From Paenibacillus mendelii (GTDB taxonomy: Bacteria; Bacillota; Bacilli; Paenibacillales; Paenibacillaceae), in NCBI RefSeq assembly GCF_024498075.1, contig NZ_JANHOF010000013.1:124001-188000 (forward strand): a stretch of DNA of 64,000 bases, given 5' to 3'. A model generated the notes under the pieces. The model made no database searches. It was given only the letters and a program-made list of their open reading frames with translations, and was not told the DNA's origin. The first letter of the stretch is position 1, and the number at the start of each line of letters is the position of its first letter. Positions 1 to 9,409 of this stretch are shown here, one piece after another. Made by a program: the position numbers and the translations under genes.

Positions 1-1
1 G

Positions 2-835
2 CCGCTCGAGTATGAGAATCAAGAAGAAGGAACGTACCGTGTCCGATCGTTCACTTCCGGTCAGCGGAGTAAGTTTGATACGGTCATCATCTTGAATGAA
101 GATCAAGTTGCAGCGGTGGATATTCTGCCTGAAGAGATCAAGAGCGGAATTGCCCTGACGCTCAGCTATGTGCCGGATATTCGCCAAGCCTATGAAATCA
201 TGAAGGGCGCGAAGCTCCCATCCAAAGTATCGTTCGGACGCATCGACCGCGATGACAATTCGGAGAAGGGTGACAATGCCATGTACGCGGTCGAGCTTTT
301 TTTCAACGACGCGGTCGAGCGGTCTGTGCGCCTCATTTGGCGGGAGCTTCATGAACTCGGGATCTCAAGTACGATGTATGGGATAGAAGAGCAGCGGCCG
401 CATATAACGGTTGCAGTCTATAATGAAATAGGGCAAGTCGAGCAGTTGCTGGAGAAAGTGGAAGCCTTCATGGCGAAGAGGGATAAATTGAGGTTGAATT
501 TCGACGTAGTCGGAACGTTCCCCACGACCCGTACATTGTTTGCGTCTCCGACGGTAACGCAGGAGCTGCTTCGGTTTCATGCGGACTATTATGCGCAGTG
601 CGGCGGGGATTGGGCCGCTTCCGTATCGCCACTCTACATACCGGGCGGATGGAATCCACATTGCACGCTAGCGATCAAGCTGACCGATGATCAGCTGAGA
701 CAAGCGATGGCGCATGTGGTGCCGAATTTTATGCCGATCGCTGGAGAGACGGTGGAGCTGGGCGTTGTAAAGCTCCATTGGCAAGAGGGAAGCTGCGTTA
801 GAAGCCCGCTTGTGCGCGCGTACAGATTTAGGTGA
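2..835 (+). CDS. 2'-5' RNA ligase (2H phosphoesterase) family protein, 5' end cut by window
   Basis: The frame is open from the left edge, so the true start lies outside the window; 277 residues are visible. The C-terminal ~185 residues, from the ATG at 281 (MYAVELFF), look like a complete LigT/2H phosphoesterase domain with the two expected His motifs, HITVAVY and HCTLAIK. These are the catalytic HxT pairs of the family, which acts on cyclic phosphodiesters or RNA ends. The preceding ~90 residues belong to no family I recognise and may be a fused domain, or ATG 281 may be the real start. The family call is good; the substrate cannot be told. Confidence 0.75.
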   Translation, partial: PLEYENQEEGTYRVRSFTSGQRSKFDTVIILNEDQVAAVDILPEEIKSGIALTLSYVPDIRQAYEIMKGAKLPSKVSFGRIDRDDNSEKGDNAMYAVELFFNDAVERSVRLIWRELHELGISSTMYGIEEQRPHITVAVYNEIGQVEQLLEKVEAFMAKRDKLRLNFDVVGTFPTTRTLFASPTVTQELLRFHADYYAQCGGDWAASVSPLYIPGGWNPHCTLAIKLTDDQLRQAMAHVVPNFMPIAGETVELGVVKLHWQEGSCVRSPLVRAYRFR

Positions 836-1127
836 TAGGACCGCTGAGATTGAACAAAACCACAGGCTGTTAATACCGTTGATCCCTGACGACCCTGAAT
901 CGGCTTAGCCGGGAATGGAGGAGTCGGGGATTTTTGTGCTGGCCGGACAGCTCATGCGAATGAACACGATCCCTCGCGCACCAGGGCACAGGCGCATGTT
1001 CAGACAGGGAAAGACATATACTTCACTACCGGGCTATTTTGAAAGCGCTTTATAACTTGTCCGATGTTAAGCGGCTGAAGGCAGGAATACCGTCATCTCG
1101 ATCCTGTATGACAAAGGAGGGATCCGT
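836..1127. other. intergenic region with cre-like box before fad cluster
   Basis: About 290 bases without a convincing gene. It holds one cre-like box at 1040-1053 and the strong Shine-Dalgarno AAAGGAGG at 1113-1120 for the next gene. I see no clear terminator for the upstream gene and no strong sigma-A -10 element. Confidence 0.6.
1040..1053 (+). promoter_or_regulatory. cre-like CcpA box upstream of fadF
   Basis: TGAAAGCGCTTTAT matches 12 of 14 positions of the cre consensus TGWAANCGNTNWCA and has a perfect AAAGCGCTTT core. It lies 75 bases upstream of the fadF-like start. CcpA control of fatty-acid degradation is established in Bacillus; its use here is inferred. Confidence 0.5.
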
Positions 1128-3764
1128 GTGGCGCAGTTTAATCCGTTCTCATCATTAGACGCGGCGCAGCTCGTACGATGGATCTTATTTCTGGCTGTAA
1201 CCGCAGCAGCGATTGGGTGGTTTCTCACAGCTATTAGGAGGCGAGTTGGTTATATCCGATTGGGGCAAGTTCCGCCGCCCCGTACGCCTGTCGAATTACC
1301 TGCCGAACGGGCGGGGACATCGGGCGACGAATGGCTCCAAGAACGAAGCCGGGGCAACCGGGCGGGAGCTCACGGAAAGCCTCGATTGCCAAGGCGGGAG
1401 GCCAGCACAGAAAAGGGCTCTTCAAAGCGTTCCCGGGAGTGGGCTGCTCACGTATTCGGACACCGGAAGCTGCTAAAGGACATACGGAGCGGGATTCTGC
1501 ACCTGGTTCTGTTCTACGGCTTTATTGTGCTTCAATTCGGTGCCGCTGACCTGATATGGAAGGGCTTGACGGGATCGGCGCTTCCGCTCCCCGCCTATGG
1601 GGTATTCCTGACGATTCAGGAAGCGACCGTGCTGCTTGTTCTGGGGGCCGTTCTGTATGGGGGCTTTCGCCGATATGTCGAGCGGTTGGACCGGCTGAAG
1701 CGAGGCTGGAAGCCGTCTCTCGTGCTCTGGTTTATCGGAGGGCTGATGGTGACCGTTCTTATGACGCAGGCGTTCGATCGGCTGCTTGAGGTGAAGAGGG
1801 ATGTGGCCGCCGGGGAACGGGGAACCATTACGGTCGTGCAGGCTGGCAGCGGCGGTCTAGGGGAGGGAGCGCCGCTGCTGGCAGAGGATCCGGGCCGGAG
1901 CTCCAATCCGTCAGTTGGGAACGCGGAAGGGCGATTGGAAGCGTCGGGATCGCTGGAATCCGGCACGCAGGCTGCCGTGGTCTGGAAGCCTCTGCATCTG
2001 CTGCAGGCCTTGGAATGGCTGCAGGCTTTCATCGCTTCTAATCATCAAGGCAGCATGGGTGCAAATATCCACGGTGATCGTGTATCGGCTCCTGGCGCAC
2101 CGGTATCCTCGGCCATTGCCGATGTGCTGCTTCGGATGGGGGTAACGCGAAGCGCAGCAGGAGTTGGATATGAATTTTTTTGGTGGCTGCATTACGTGGT
2201 GCTGCTTGCTTTTCTGGTGTATGTGCCGCAGTCGAAGCATTTTCATATCTTATCGGCTCCGGTTAATTTGTGGCTGCGCCGCAAAAACCCGCCGGGTGCG
2301 CTTGCCCCGCTGGATCTTGAGGATGAGAATGCCGAGACGTTCGGGGTGGGGGAGGTGGAGCATTTTACGCAAAAGCAGCTGCTGGATCTATATGCCTGCG
2401 TGGAATGCGGACGCTGTACGAATGTCTGTCCCGCCTCGAATACCGGGAAGCTGCTGTCGCCGATGCATCTGATTATGAAGCTGCGAGACCATCTGACGGA
2501 GAAAGGCGCGGCCGTGACATCGAAATCCCCGTGGGCGCCGTCAATTGCTGCGGGCCGTCAGCAGCAGGGGGCACATGTCATGAGCGGATCGATGCCGGTA
2601 TGGATGGAGGATGGGGGTGTGGTCACAACCATTGCTCCTACGATGACTGCGCAGCGACATGCATGGAATCGACAGTCAGGCAGCCTGCCGTCCAATGTTC
2701 AATTAATCGGCGATGTCATGACAGAGGAAGAGTTGTGGTCGTGCACGACATGCCGCAGCTGCGAAGAGCAATGTCCGGTAGGCAACGAGCATGTTGACAA
2801 AATCATTGATATGCGGCGTTACCTGGTGCTTATGGAAGGGCGTCTCCCTGCAGAGGGACAGCGGGCACTGCAGCACATCGAGCGCCAGGGCAATCCGTGG
2901 GGGCTTCCTAGAGCCCAGCGGGCGGCTTGGATAGCTGCTTATGAAGGGGAAGGCGGAGAGCCTGTCACGACGATGCAGGAGGCGGCCAAGCGCGGTGAAC
3001 AACCGGAGCTGCTGCTCTGGGCAGGCACAATGGGTGCATTCGATCAGCGCAGCCAGCGCGTGCTCTTCGCCTTGGTCCGGCTGCTCCAGCATGCGGGCAT
3101 CCCGTTCGCCGTGCTTGGCAGCGAGGAACGAAACTCTGGCGATACGGCTAGACGAATGGGCAACGAGATGCTGTTTCAAACCTTGTGCCGGGAGAATATC
3201 GCGACATTATCGCGCTATGGGATCCGGCATATCGTGACAATTTGTCCACATACCTTTCATGCGATGAAGAATGAATATCCCGATTTTGGATTGAGCGGGG
3301 ATATTGTGGTCGAGCATCATACGATGCTGCTAGACCGGATTGTAGCGGAAGGCAGGCTGACACCTGCTTACGCTCTGTCTGAGCGGATCGTATATCACGA
3401 CTCCTGTTATCTGGGGCGCTACAACGGGGTATATGACGCTCCGCGCAGGCTGCTGCGTACCATACCCGGCGTTCAGCTTGTGGAGATGGAGCTTTCCCGG
3501 CAGAACGGAATGTGCTGCGGGGCAGGCGGCGGCTTGATGTGGATGGAGGAACGAAGCGGTGCACGGGTGAATGAGGCACGGGTGTCGCAGGCGCTTGCGG
3601 TACAGCCGACGGTTATCAGCTCGGCGTGCCCCTACTGCTTGACGATGATGGAGGATGGCGTCAAAATGCTGGCCGAGGAAGGGGGCGTCCGCGCCCGCGA
3701 TGTCGCGGAACTGCTGGCAGACAGTGTCTTCGGAAACGGCAGTGTATCCATGGGGCCGGGCTAG
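1128..3764 (+). CDS. fadF: FadF-like membrane iron-sulfur oxidoreductase
   Basis: An 878-residue heterodisulfide-reductase-type protein. Hydrophobic segments near residues 13-33, 118-140, 150-175, 198-215 and 347-365 form an N-terminal NarI-like membrane domain. Two ferredoxin cluster motifs follow (CVECGRCTNVCP and CTTCRSCEEQCP), then CCG domains with HDSCYLGR, MCCGAGGG and SSACPYC. In Bacillus FadF is thought to take electrons from acyl-CoA dehydrogenase/ETF to the quinone pool. GTG start at 1128, 7 bases after AAAGGAGG. It is longer than I would expect for FadF, with low-complexity insertions near residues 60-105, 220-300 and 465-520. First gene of the beta-oxidation cluster. Confidence 0.88.
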   Translation: MAQFNPFSSLDAAQLVRWILFLAVTAAAIGWFLTAIRRRVGYIRLGQVPPPRTPVELPAERAGTSGDEWLQERSRGNRAGAHGKPRLPRREASTEKGSSKRSREWAAHVFGHRKLLKDIRSGILHLVLFYGFIVLQFGAADLIWKGLTGSALPLPAYGVFLTIQEATVLLVLGAVLYGGFRRYVERLDRLKRGWKPSLVLWFIGGLMVTVLMTQAFDRLLEVKRDVAAGERGTITVVQAGSGGLGEGAPLLAEDPGRSSNPSVGNAEGRLEASGSLESGTQAAVVWKPLHLLQALEWLQAFIASNHQGSMGANIHGDRVSAPGAPVSSAIADVLLRMGVTRSAAGVGYEFFWWLHYVVLLAFLVYVPQSKHFHILSAPVNLWLRRKNPPGALAPLDLEDENAETFGVGEVEHFTQKQLLDLYACVECGRCTNVCPASNTGKLLSPMHLIMKLRDHLTEKGAAVTSKSPWAPSIAAGRQQQGAHVMSGSMPVWMEDGGVVTTIAPTMTAQRHAWNRQSGSLPSNVQLIGDVMTEEELWSCTTCRSCEEQCPVGNEHVDKIIDMRRYLVLMEGRLPAEGQRALQHIERQGNPWGLPRAQRAAWIAAYEGEGGEPVTTMQEAAKRGEQPELLLWAGTMGAFDQRSQRVLFALVRLLQHAGIPFAVLGSEERNSGDTARRMGNEMLFQTLCRENIATLSRYGIRHIVTICPHTFHAMKNEYPDFGLSGDIVVEHHTMLLDRIVAEGRLTPAYALSERIVYHDSCYLGRYNGVYDAPRRLLRTIPGVQLVEMELSRQNGMCCGAGGGLMWMEERSGARVNEARVSQALAVQPTVISSACPYCLTMMEDGVKMLAEEGGVRARDVAELLADSVFGNGSVSMGPG

Positions 3765-3818
3765 CGGGCTTGGTACAAAGAGGGCTAAACCACGAGTGGA
3801 ACAAAAGGGGGGAGCGCA

Positions 3819-6242
3819 GTGGGGGCAGCTTCGCAAGGGGCGCAGGTGCGCCGGGCGGCGGTCATAGGCTCGGGCGTTATGGGCGCGGGCATTGCGGCTC
3901 ATCTAGCCAATGCTGGCATGAGCGTACTGCTGCTAGACATACCGCCATCCGCGTTGACAGATGGCGAGATCAAGGCGGGGCGGACATTAGAGGATGCAGC
4001 GGTACGCAACCGATTGTCCATCAGCGCGGTTCAGAAGCTGGCATCGTCGCAACCGCCGGCCTTATACGATACCGCCTTTATACAACGGATTACACCGGGC
4101 AACCTGGAGGACGATCTGCCGAAGCTGGCCCAGACGGATTGGATCATCGAAGCCGTAGTGGAGCGGCTGGACGTGAAACAGGATGTCTTGGCACGCGTGG
4201 AGTCGGTGTGGAGGCCGGGAACGATGGTGTCCTCGAATACGTCGGGGCTGTCGGTGGCCGCCATGGTGGAGGGGCGTGGCGAAGCGTTCAAGCGGCATTT
4301 TGCGGCTACGCATTTCTTCAATCCGCCCAGACATATGAAGCTGGTGGAGGTGGTGCCGGCTCCGGACACAGATCCGGACATAACGGCCCGGCTTACCGCT
4401 GTCTGTGAATGGAGATTAGGCAAGGGCGTTGTGAGGGCCAAGGATACACCGAATTTCATCGCGAACCGGATCGGGACGTACGGGATGCTCGTCACCATTG
4501 CGGCCATGCGGCGCTTCGGCCTCACCGTAGATGAAGTCGATGCCTTAACAGGTCCGGCCATGGGAAGGCCGAAGACGGCTACATTCCGCATGCTCGACTT
4601 AGTCGGGCTAGACACACTGCTGCATGTCATCGATAACGTCCGCGAGCGCAGTGACAATAAGGAAGAGCAGGAGGCGTTCGCGCGTCCCCCGGATCTAGAG
4701 GCTTTGCGCAAGCTGGGATGGATCGGCGAGAAGGCGGGCCAGGGCTTCTACCGGAAGATCAAGCGCGCCGGAGGCGGCAGCGACATTGAGACGCTTGATT
4801 TGGCCACCATGACGTATGCGCCTCGCCGGAGTATCAGCTCGCCTGTGACAGAAGCCGCTAAGGCGGCCAAAGGATCGGCGGGAAAAGTCAAGGCGCTGCT
4901 CTTCACGGACGTAAACGATAATTACGCACAGTTTGCATGGGCAACGGTGAAAGAGGTTCTGCTGTATGCTGCGCGTCAGCTTGGACATATTGCCGACTCG
5001 CTCGTCGATATTGACCGTGCACTCGTATGGGGATTCAACTGGGAGCTGGGTCCGTTCGAGCTGTGGGATGCCATTGGACTGGAACGATCCGTGGAGCGCA
5101 TGAAGGCGGAAGGCGATGCTGTGCCCGAATGGGTCGATGCGTGGCTGTCGGCGGGACACCGCACCTTCTATAGAACGGAGGGAATGCAGCGGTACTATGC
5201 GGGCGGAGACGGGGAGTGGTATCGAGCTGCCGGGGAAGCCGACGTAATTCCGCTTGCAGGGCTCAGGCAAGCAGGCCGGGTTGTGCTTGGCAACGCGGGA
5301 GCAAGCCTGATCGATATCGGCGACGATGTCGCTTGTCTTGCGTTTCATTCGCCCAATAACGCGATTGGCGGGGATATATTAGCGGCCATTCGGCAGAGTG
5401 CGGAAGAAGTGAGCCGTAATTGGCGCGGGCTGGTGGTGGCCAACGAAGGGCGGCATTTCTGCGTCGGGGCGAACCTGATGCTGCTGCTCATGGAAGCGCA
5501 GAATGGCGACTTTGACGAAGTGGATGACATTATCCGGCTGTTTCAGGACAGCATGCTGGGACTCAAGAGACTCGATCGGCCCGTCGTCGCCGCACCGCAT
5601 CGGATGACACTGGGAGGCGGGGTGGAGGCCTGCTTGCCGGCAGACGCCATCCTATTCGCGGCGGAGACGTACTACGGCCTCGTTGAGACGGGCGTCGGAT
5701 TGATCCCGGCTGGGGGCGGCTGCAAGGAAGCAGCTATAATGGCCGCTTCGAGGGCGGGGGCAAGCGGAGATATACAGCCCCACCTGAATGCGCTGTTCGA
5801 GACGATCGCAATGGCGAGAACGTCCACCAGCGGATTCGATGTCGAGCGCATCGGACTCAAGCGGCCGCAGGATCGGGCCATTATCCGCGGCGAGACGCGG
5901 ATTGCCGAAGCGAAGCGAGCCGTACTTGAGCTGGACCGCGCAGGCTATACGCCGCCTGAAACGGATGCACGGATCCGCATTGCCGGACGCGATGGGCGGG
6001 CCGTGCTGCAGCTCGGGGTTGAGGCGATGCGGCTCGGCGGACATATTAGCGCGCATGACGCACACATCGGGCGCAAGCTCGCGCATGTGCTCGCCGGAGG
6101 CGATGCGGCGCCGGGCGCGGAGGTGAGCGAGCAGTACCTGCTCGATTTGGAACGCGAAGCGTTCCTCAGTCTGTGCGGCGAGCCGCTCACGCAGGTGCGG
6201 ATGCGCCACATGCTCGCCACCGGTAAGCCGCTGCGCAACTAG
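3819..6242 (+). CDS. fadN: 3-hydroxyacyl-CoA dehydrogenase / enoyl-CoA hydratase
   Basis: An 807-residue bifunctional beta-oxidation enzyme of FadN type. The N-terminal Rossmann fold starts with GSGVMGAGIAAHLANAG, and HFFNPPRHMKLVEVVP carries the dehydrogenase active-site region. A crotonase-like domain occupies roughly residues 480-700 (GRHFCVGANLMLLL, GGGVEAC, YYGLVETGVGLIPAGGG with the two acidic hydratase positions). It hydrates enoyl-CoA and oxidises the 3-hydroxyacyl-CoA with NAD+. GTG start at 3819 preceded by AAAGGGGGGAG. It lies 54 bases after fadF and 112 before fadA, the order expected of a fad operon. Confidence 0.92.
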   Translation: MGAASQGAQVRRAAVIGSGVMGAGIAAHLANAGMSVLLLDIPPSALTDGEIKAGRTLEDAAVRNRLSISAVQKLASSQPPALYDTAFIQRITPGNLEDDLPKLAQTDWIIEAVVERLDVKQDVLARVESVWRPGTMVSSNTSGLSVAAMVEGRGEAFKRHFAATHFFNPPRHMKLVEVVPAPDTDPDITARLTAVCEWRLGKGVVRAKDTPNFIANRIGTYGMLVTIAAMRRFGLTVDEVDALTGPAMGRPKTATFRMLDLVGLDTLLHVIDNVRERSDNKEEQEAFARPPDLEALRKLGWIGEKAGQGFYRKIKRAGGGSDIETLDLATMTYAPRRSISSPVTEAAKAAKGSAGKVKALLFTDVNDNYAQFAWATVKEVLLYAARQLGHIADSLVDIDRALVWGFNWELGPFELWDAIGLERSVERMKAEGDAVPEWVDAWLSAGHRTFYRTEGMQRYYAGGDGEWYRAAGEADVIPLAGLRQAGRVVLGNAGASLIDIGDDVACLAFHSPNNAIGGDILAAIRQSAEEVSRNWRGLVVANEGRHFCVGANLMLLLMEAQNGDFDEVDDIIRLFQDSMLGLKRLDRPVVAAPHRMTLGGGVEACLPADAILFAAETYYGLVETGVGLIPAGGGCKEAAIMAASRAGASGDIQPHLNALFETIAMARTSTSGFDVERIGLKRPQDRAIIRGETRIAEAKRAVLELDRAGYTPPETDARIRIAGRDGRAVLQLGVEAMRLGGHISAHDAHIGRKLAHVLAGGDAAPGAEVSEQYLLDLEREAFLSLCGEPLTQVRMRHMLATGKPLRN

Positions 6243-6287
6243 GGAGCGGTGACAGGGGGCATTAGAAGAAGTGTGACTGAATAAATA

Positions 6288-6306
6288 AGTAACACGAAGT
6301 GTTACT
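6288..6306. promoter_or_regulatory. perfect palindrome in the fadN-fadA gap (candidate operator)
   Basis: AGTAACACGAAGTGTTACT is a perfect 8-bp inverted repeat around GAA, 48 bases upstream of the fadA start. No T-run follows, so it is not an intrinsic terminator. Its shape suits a TetR-type operator, but it does not match the FadR box of B. subtilis. Function inferred. Confidence 0.5.
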
Positions 6307-6354
6307 GCAGCCAGTAGAAAAGTGGATGATGACAACCAATAAGGAGGAACCGCC

Positions 6355-7575
6355 TTGACGAATCCGAGCACAAGAACGCCATCGGGCCGTGATCCCGTTA
6401 TTGTATCGGCCGTGCGGACGGCGGTCGGCCGGGCGAAGAAGGGGAGCTTGGCCGACACGCGCGCGGAAGACATGGGGCGCGCCGTGCTTCGCGCCGCAGT
6501 CGAGCGGGTGCCCGGGCTCGCTCCCGGGGACGTCGAAGACGTCATTATCGGCTGCGCCATGCCCGAAGGCGAGCAGGGATTGAATTTTGCCCGCATTATG
6601 TCCCTATATGCGGGCTTTCCGGTCACTACGCCGGCCGTGACCATGAACCGCTTCTGCGCCTCCGGACTGCAGGCCATCGCTTATGCCGCGCAGCGGATTA
6701 GGCTTGGCGATGCCGACGTAATCCTCGCCGGCGGGGTGGAGAGCATGAGCCACGTGCCGATGACCGGCTTCAAAACGGCACCGCATCCCGGCATTGCGGA
6801 CACGATGCCGGAGATTTATATGGGCATGGGCCACACCGCCGAAGAGGTGGCCCGGCGCTATGGCGTGACGCGCGGGAAGCAGGATGCCTTCGCCGCGGGC
6901 AGCCATAGGAAGGCGGCAGCGGCCATTGCCGCCGGTAAATTCCGAGACGAAATCGTGCCGCTGCACGTTCGGCGCGAAGGCGTAGACGACCATGGCCGGC
7001 CTTGGGCGCGCTCGTTCGTCTTCGATACCGATGAATGCGTCCGGCCGGATACGGCCGAGGACATCCTCGCGATGCTCAAGCCATCATTCGCCAGAGAAGG
7101 CACGGTTACGGCCGGCAACGCCTCGCCGATGAGCGACGGCGCGGCTGCGGTTGTCGTGATGAGCCGCGAGTATGCGGAGCGGCTCGGCGCCGAGCCGCTG
7201 GCGACTTTCCGTGTATTCGGCGTTGCCGGCGTTGCGCCGGAAGTGATGGGGATCGGCCCCATAGAAGCGATTCCCAAAGCGCTGAGCCGCGCAGGGATAA
7301 CCCTCGAGGAGGTTCGTCTGTTTGAGCTGAACGAAGCATTCGCCGCGCAGTGCGTACCGGTCATCGAGCAGCTGGGGATTGATCCAGCCGCAGTCAACGT
7401 GAACGGCGGCGCGATTGCACTCGGGCATCCGCTCGGATGCACGGGAGCGAAGCTGACCGTATCGCTCGTGCATGAGCTGAGAAGGCAGGGCGGCGGATTC
7501 GGCGTCGTCTCCATGTGCGTCGGCGGTGGGATGGGCGCGGCGGGGGTGCTGGAAGTTCACCAAGAAAGGAGCTGA
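6355..7575 (+). CDS. fadA: 3-ketoacyl-CoA thiolase (acetyl-CoA C-acyltransferase)
   Basis: A full-length thiolase of 406 residues. The nucleophile Cys sits in MNRFCASGLQA (about residue 100), the active His in GGAIALGHPLGCTGAK and the second Cys in SMCVGGGMGAAG near the C-terminus. It cleaves 3-ketoacyl-CoA with CoA to release acetyl-CoA, the last step of each beta-oxidation cycle. TTG start chosen because AAGGAGGAACCGCC directly precedes it. It ends 4 bases before fadE, so the two are certainly co-transcribed. Confidence 0.93.
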   Translation: MTNPSTRTPSGRDPVIVSAVRTAVGRAKKGSLADTRAEDMGRAVLRAAVERVPGLAPGDVEDVIIGCAMPEGEQGLNFARIMSLYAGFPVTTPAVTMNRFCASGLQAIAYAAQRIRLGDADVILAGGVESMSHVPMTGFKTAPHPGIADTMPEIYMGMGHTAEEVARRYGVTRGKQDAFAAGSHRKAAAAIAAGKFRDEIVPLHVRREGVDDHGRPWARSFVFDTDECVRPDTAEDILAMLKPSFAREGTVTAGNASPMSDGAAAVVVMSREYAERLGAEPLATFRVFGVAGVAPEVMGIGPIEAIPKALSRAGITLEEVRLFELNEAFAAQCVPVIEQLGIDPAAVNVNGGAIALGHPLGCTGAKLTVSLVHELRRQGGGFGVVSMCVGGGMGAAGVLEVHQERS

Positions 7576-7579
7576 CAGT

Positions 7580-9397
7580 ATGGCGCAAACGAACCGCTGG
7601 GGCGGCCGCTTTGTGATGGATGACATCCCTCCGGAGGCGGTTGTGACCCCGGAGGATTTCACAGAGGAGCAGCGGATGATTGCGGATATGGCGCGCGCGT
7701 TCGTAGCAGGGGAAGTACATCCCCGCGATGCCGAGATTGAAGCGCTCGACTATTCATTGACCGTCGAATTAATGCGGAAAGCCGGGGAGCTCGGCCTGCT
7801 TGGAGCCGACGTGCCGGAGGAATACGGCGGACTTGGTCTTGATAAGGTGAGCACGACCCTGCTGGCGGAGACGCTTGCCGAAGCATCCTCATTCGCGTTG
7901 TCCGTAGGGGCTCATGTTGGAATCGGGACACTGCCGATCGTCTTCTTCGGCACCCCGGAGCAGAAGAAGCGCTACCTGCCGGATCTGGCCTCGGGAGCGC
8001 GCATCGCGGCGTATTGCCTCACCGAGCCGGCTTCCGGATCCGATGCGCTCGGAGCGAAGACTACGGCGCGGCTGTCACCGGACGGCACGCATTATGTGCT
8101 GAACGGCTCCAAGCTGTATATCACGAACGCGGGATTCGCGGATGTATTCATCGTCTATGCGAAGGTGGACGGCGATCATTTCACCGCGTTCATTGTGGAG
8201 CGGGGCTTACCGGGATTCGCCATCGGGCCGGAGGAGCATAAGATGGGCATCAAGGGCTCGTCGACCTGTCCGTTGTACTTCGACGATACGCCGGTTCCGG
8301 TGGGCAATGTGCTCGGTCAAATAGGCAAAGGCCACCTTATTGCATTCAACATCCTGAACATCGGCCGCTTTAAACTGGCTGCTGCCTGCGTTGGCGGGGC
8401 CAAAGAGACGATTGCGCTCACAGCTAAATATGCAGGGACACGCAAGCAATTTGGACGCACCATCTCTTCCTTCCCGCTCATTAGCGCCAAGCTTGCAGAC
8501 ATGAACATCGCCACCTACGTAATGGAGAGCATGGTGTATCGTACCGCAGGCTGGATCGATGAGATGCTGCGGGAGACCGAGTCGGGCAGTCAAGCGGCAG
8601 ACAGCTCAGCCTCAGGCGGTTCTACCGGAGATACCGGGGTGCGCGCTGCCAAGGCAATCAGCGAATATGCGCTCGAATGCTCCATCAATAAAGTATTTGC
8701 GACCGAAGTACTCGACTTTGTTGCAGATGAAGGGGTACAGATCCACGGCGGATACGGCTACATCCGTGAATATAAGGTGGAGCGGATCTATCGGGATTCG
8801 CGGATCAACCGGATTTTCGAGGGGACGAATGAAATTAATCGCATGCTTATTCCGGGAACGCTTATGAAAAAAGCGCTCAAGGGCGAGCTCCCGCTGCTGG
8901 CCAAAACACGCGCGCTGCAAGCCGAGCTGCTGCAGCCGCTGGCGGTACCGGACTTCGAGGAGCCCCTCAGCAAAGAAACGTACCGGATTCAGCAGGCGAA
9001 GAAAACCTTCCTTGCCGTCGGGGGACTCGCGGTTCAGAAGTATGGGCTTGCGCTCGAGCAGCAGCAGGAGGTGCTCTGTCTGCTCGCAGACATGATGATC
9101 CAGATTTTTGCGATGGAGAGCGCTAATCTCCGCACCCGCAAAATGATGCTGCGTTCCGGCGGCAGCAGCGCAAAAGCGCAGGCTTCCATCGATATGACGG
9201 TCGTGTTCGTACAGGAGGCCATGGAGCGGGTGGAGCGTTATGCCAAAAATGCGCTGATTACCATGGAAGAAGGGGATGGACTGCAGGTACAGCTGTCCGT
9301 GCTGAAAAAGCTGATGCGCGCACCGCATTCCGATACAGTGGCGCTTAAGCGGAGTATCGGAGCGCGAGTTGTCCGCAGCGAACATTACATCATCTAA
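7580..9397 (+). CDS. fadE: acyl-CoA dehydrogenase, FadE type
   Basis: A 605-residue FAD-dependent acyl-CoA dehydrogenase from ATG 7580. An upstream in-frame start at 7526 would overlap fadA; ATG 7580 has AAAGGAG inside the fadA 3' end. The flavin/substrate motif AYCLTEPASGSDA is seen, and YRDSRINRIFEGTNEINR carries the usual catalytic Glu. About 180 residues follow the catalytic core, as in Bacillus FadE. It introduces the 2,3-double bond, passing electrons to ETF and probably to the FadF-like protein. An Ala/Ser/Gly-rich insertion lies near residues 335-355. Confidence 0.92.
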   Translation: MAQTNRWGGRFVMDDIPPEAVVTPEDFTEEQRMIADMARAFVAGEVHPRDAEIEALDYSLTVELMRKAGELGLLGADVPEEYGGLGLDKVSTTLLAETLAEASSFALSVGAHVGIGTLPIVFFGTPEQKKRYLPDLASGARIAAYCLTEPASGSDALGAKTTARLSPDGTHYVLNGSKLYITNAGFADVFIVYAKVDGDHFTAFIVERGLPGFAIGPEEHKMGIKGSSTCPLYFDDTPVPVGNVLGQIGKGHLIAFNILNIGRFKLAAACVGGAKETIALTAKYAGTRKQFGRTISSFPLISAKLADMNIATYVMESMVYRTAGWIDEMLRETESGSQAADSSASGGSTGDTGVRAAKAISEYALECSINKVFATEVLDFVADEGVQIHGGYGYIREYKVERIYRDSRINRIFEGTNEINRMLIPGTLMKKALKGELPLLAKTRALQAELLQPLAVPDFEEPLSKETYRIQQAKKTFLAVGGLAVQKYGLALEQQQEVLCLLADMMIQIFAMESANLRTRKMMLRSGGSSAKAQASIDMTVVFVQEAMERVERYAKNALITMEEGDGLQVQLSVLKKLMRAPHSDTVALKRSIGARVVRSEHYII

Positions 9398-9409
9398 GGG
9401 GGCTTCCAA

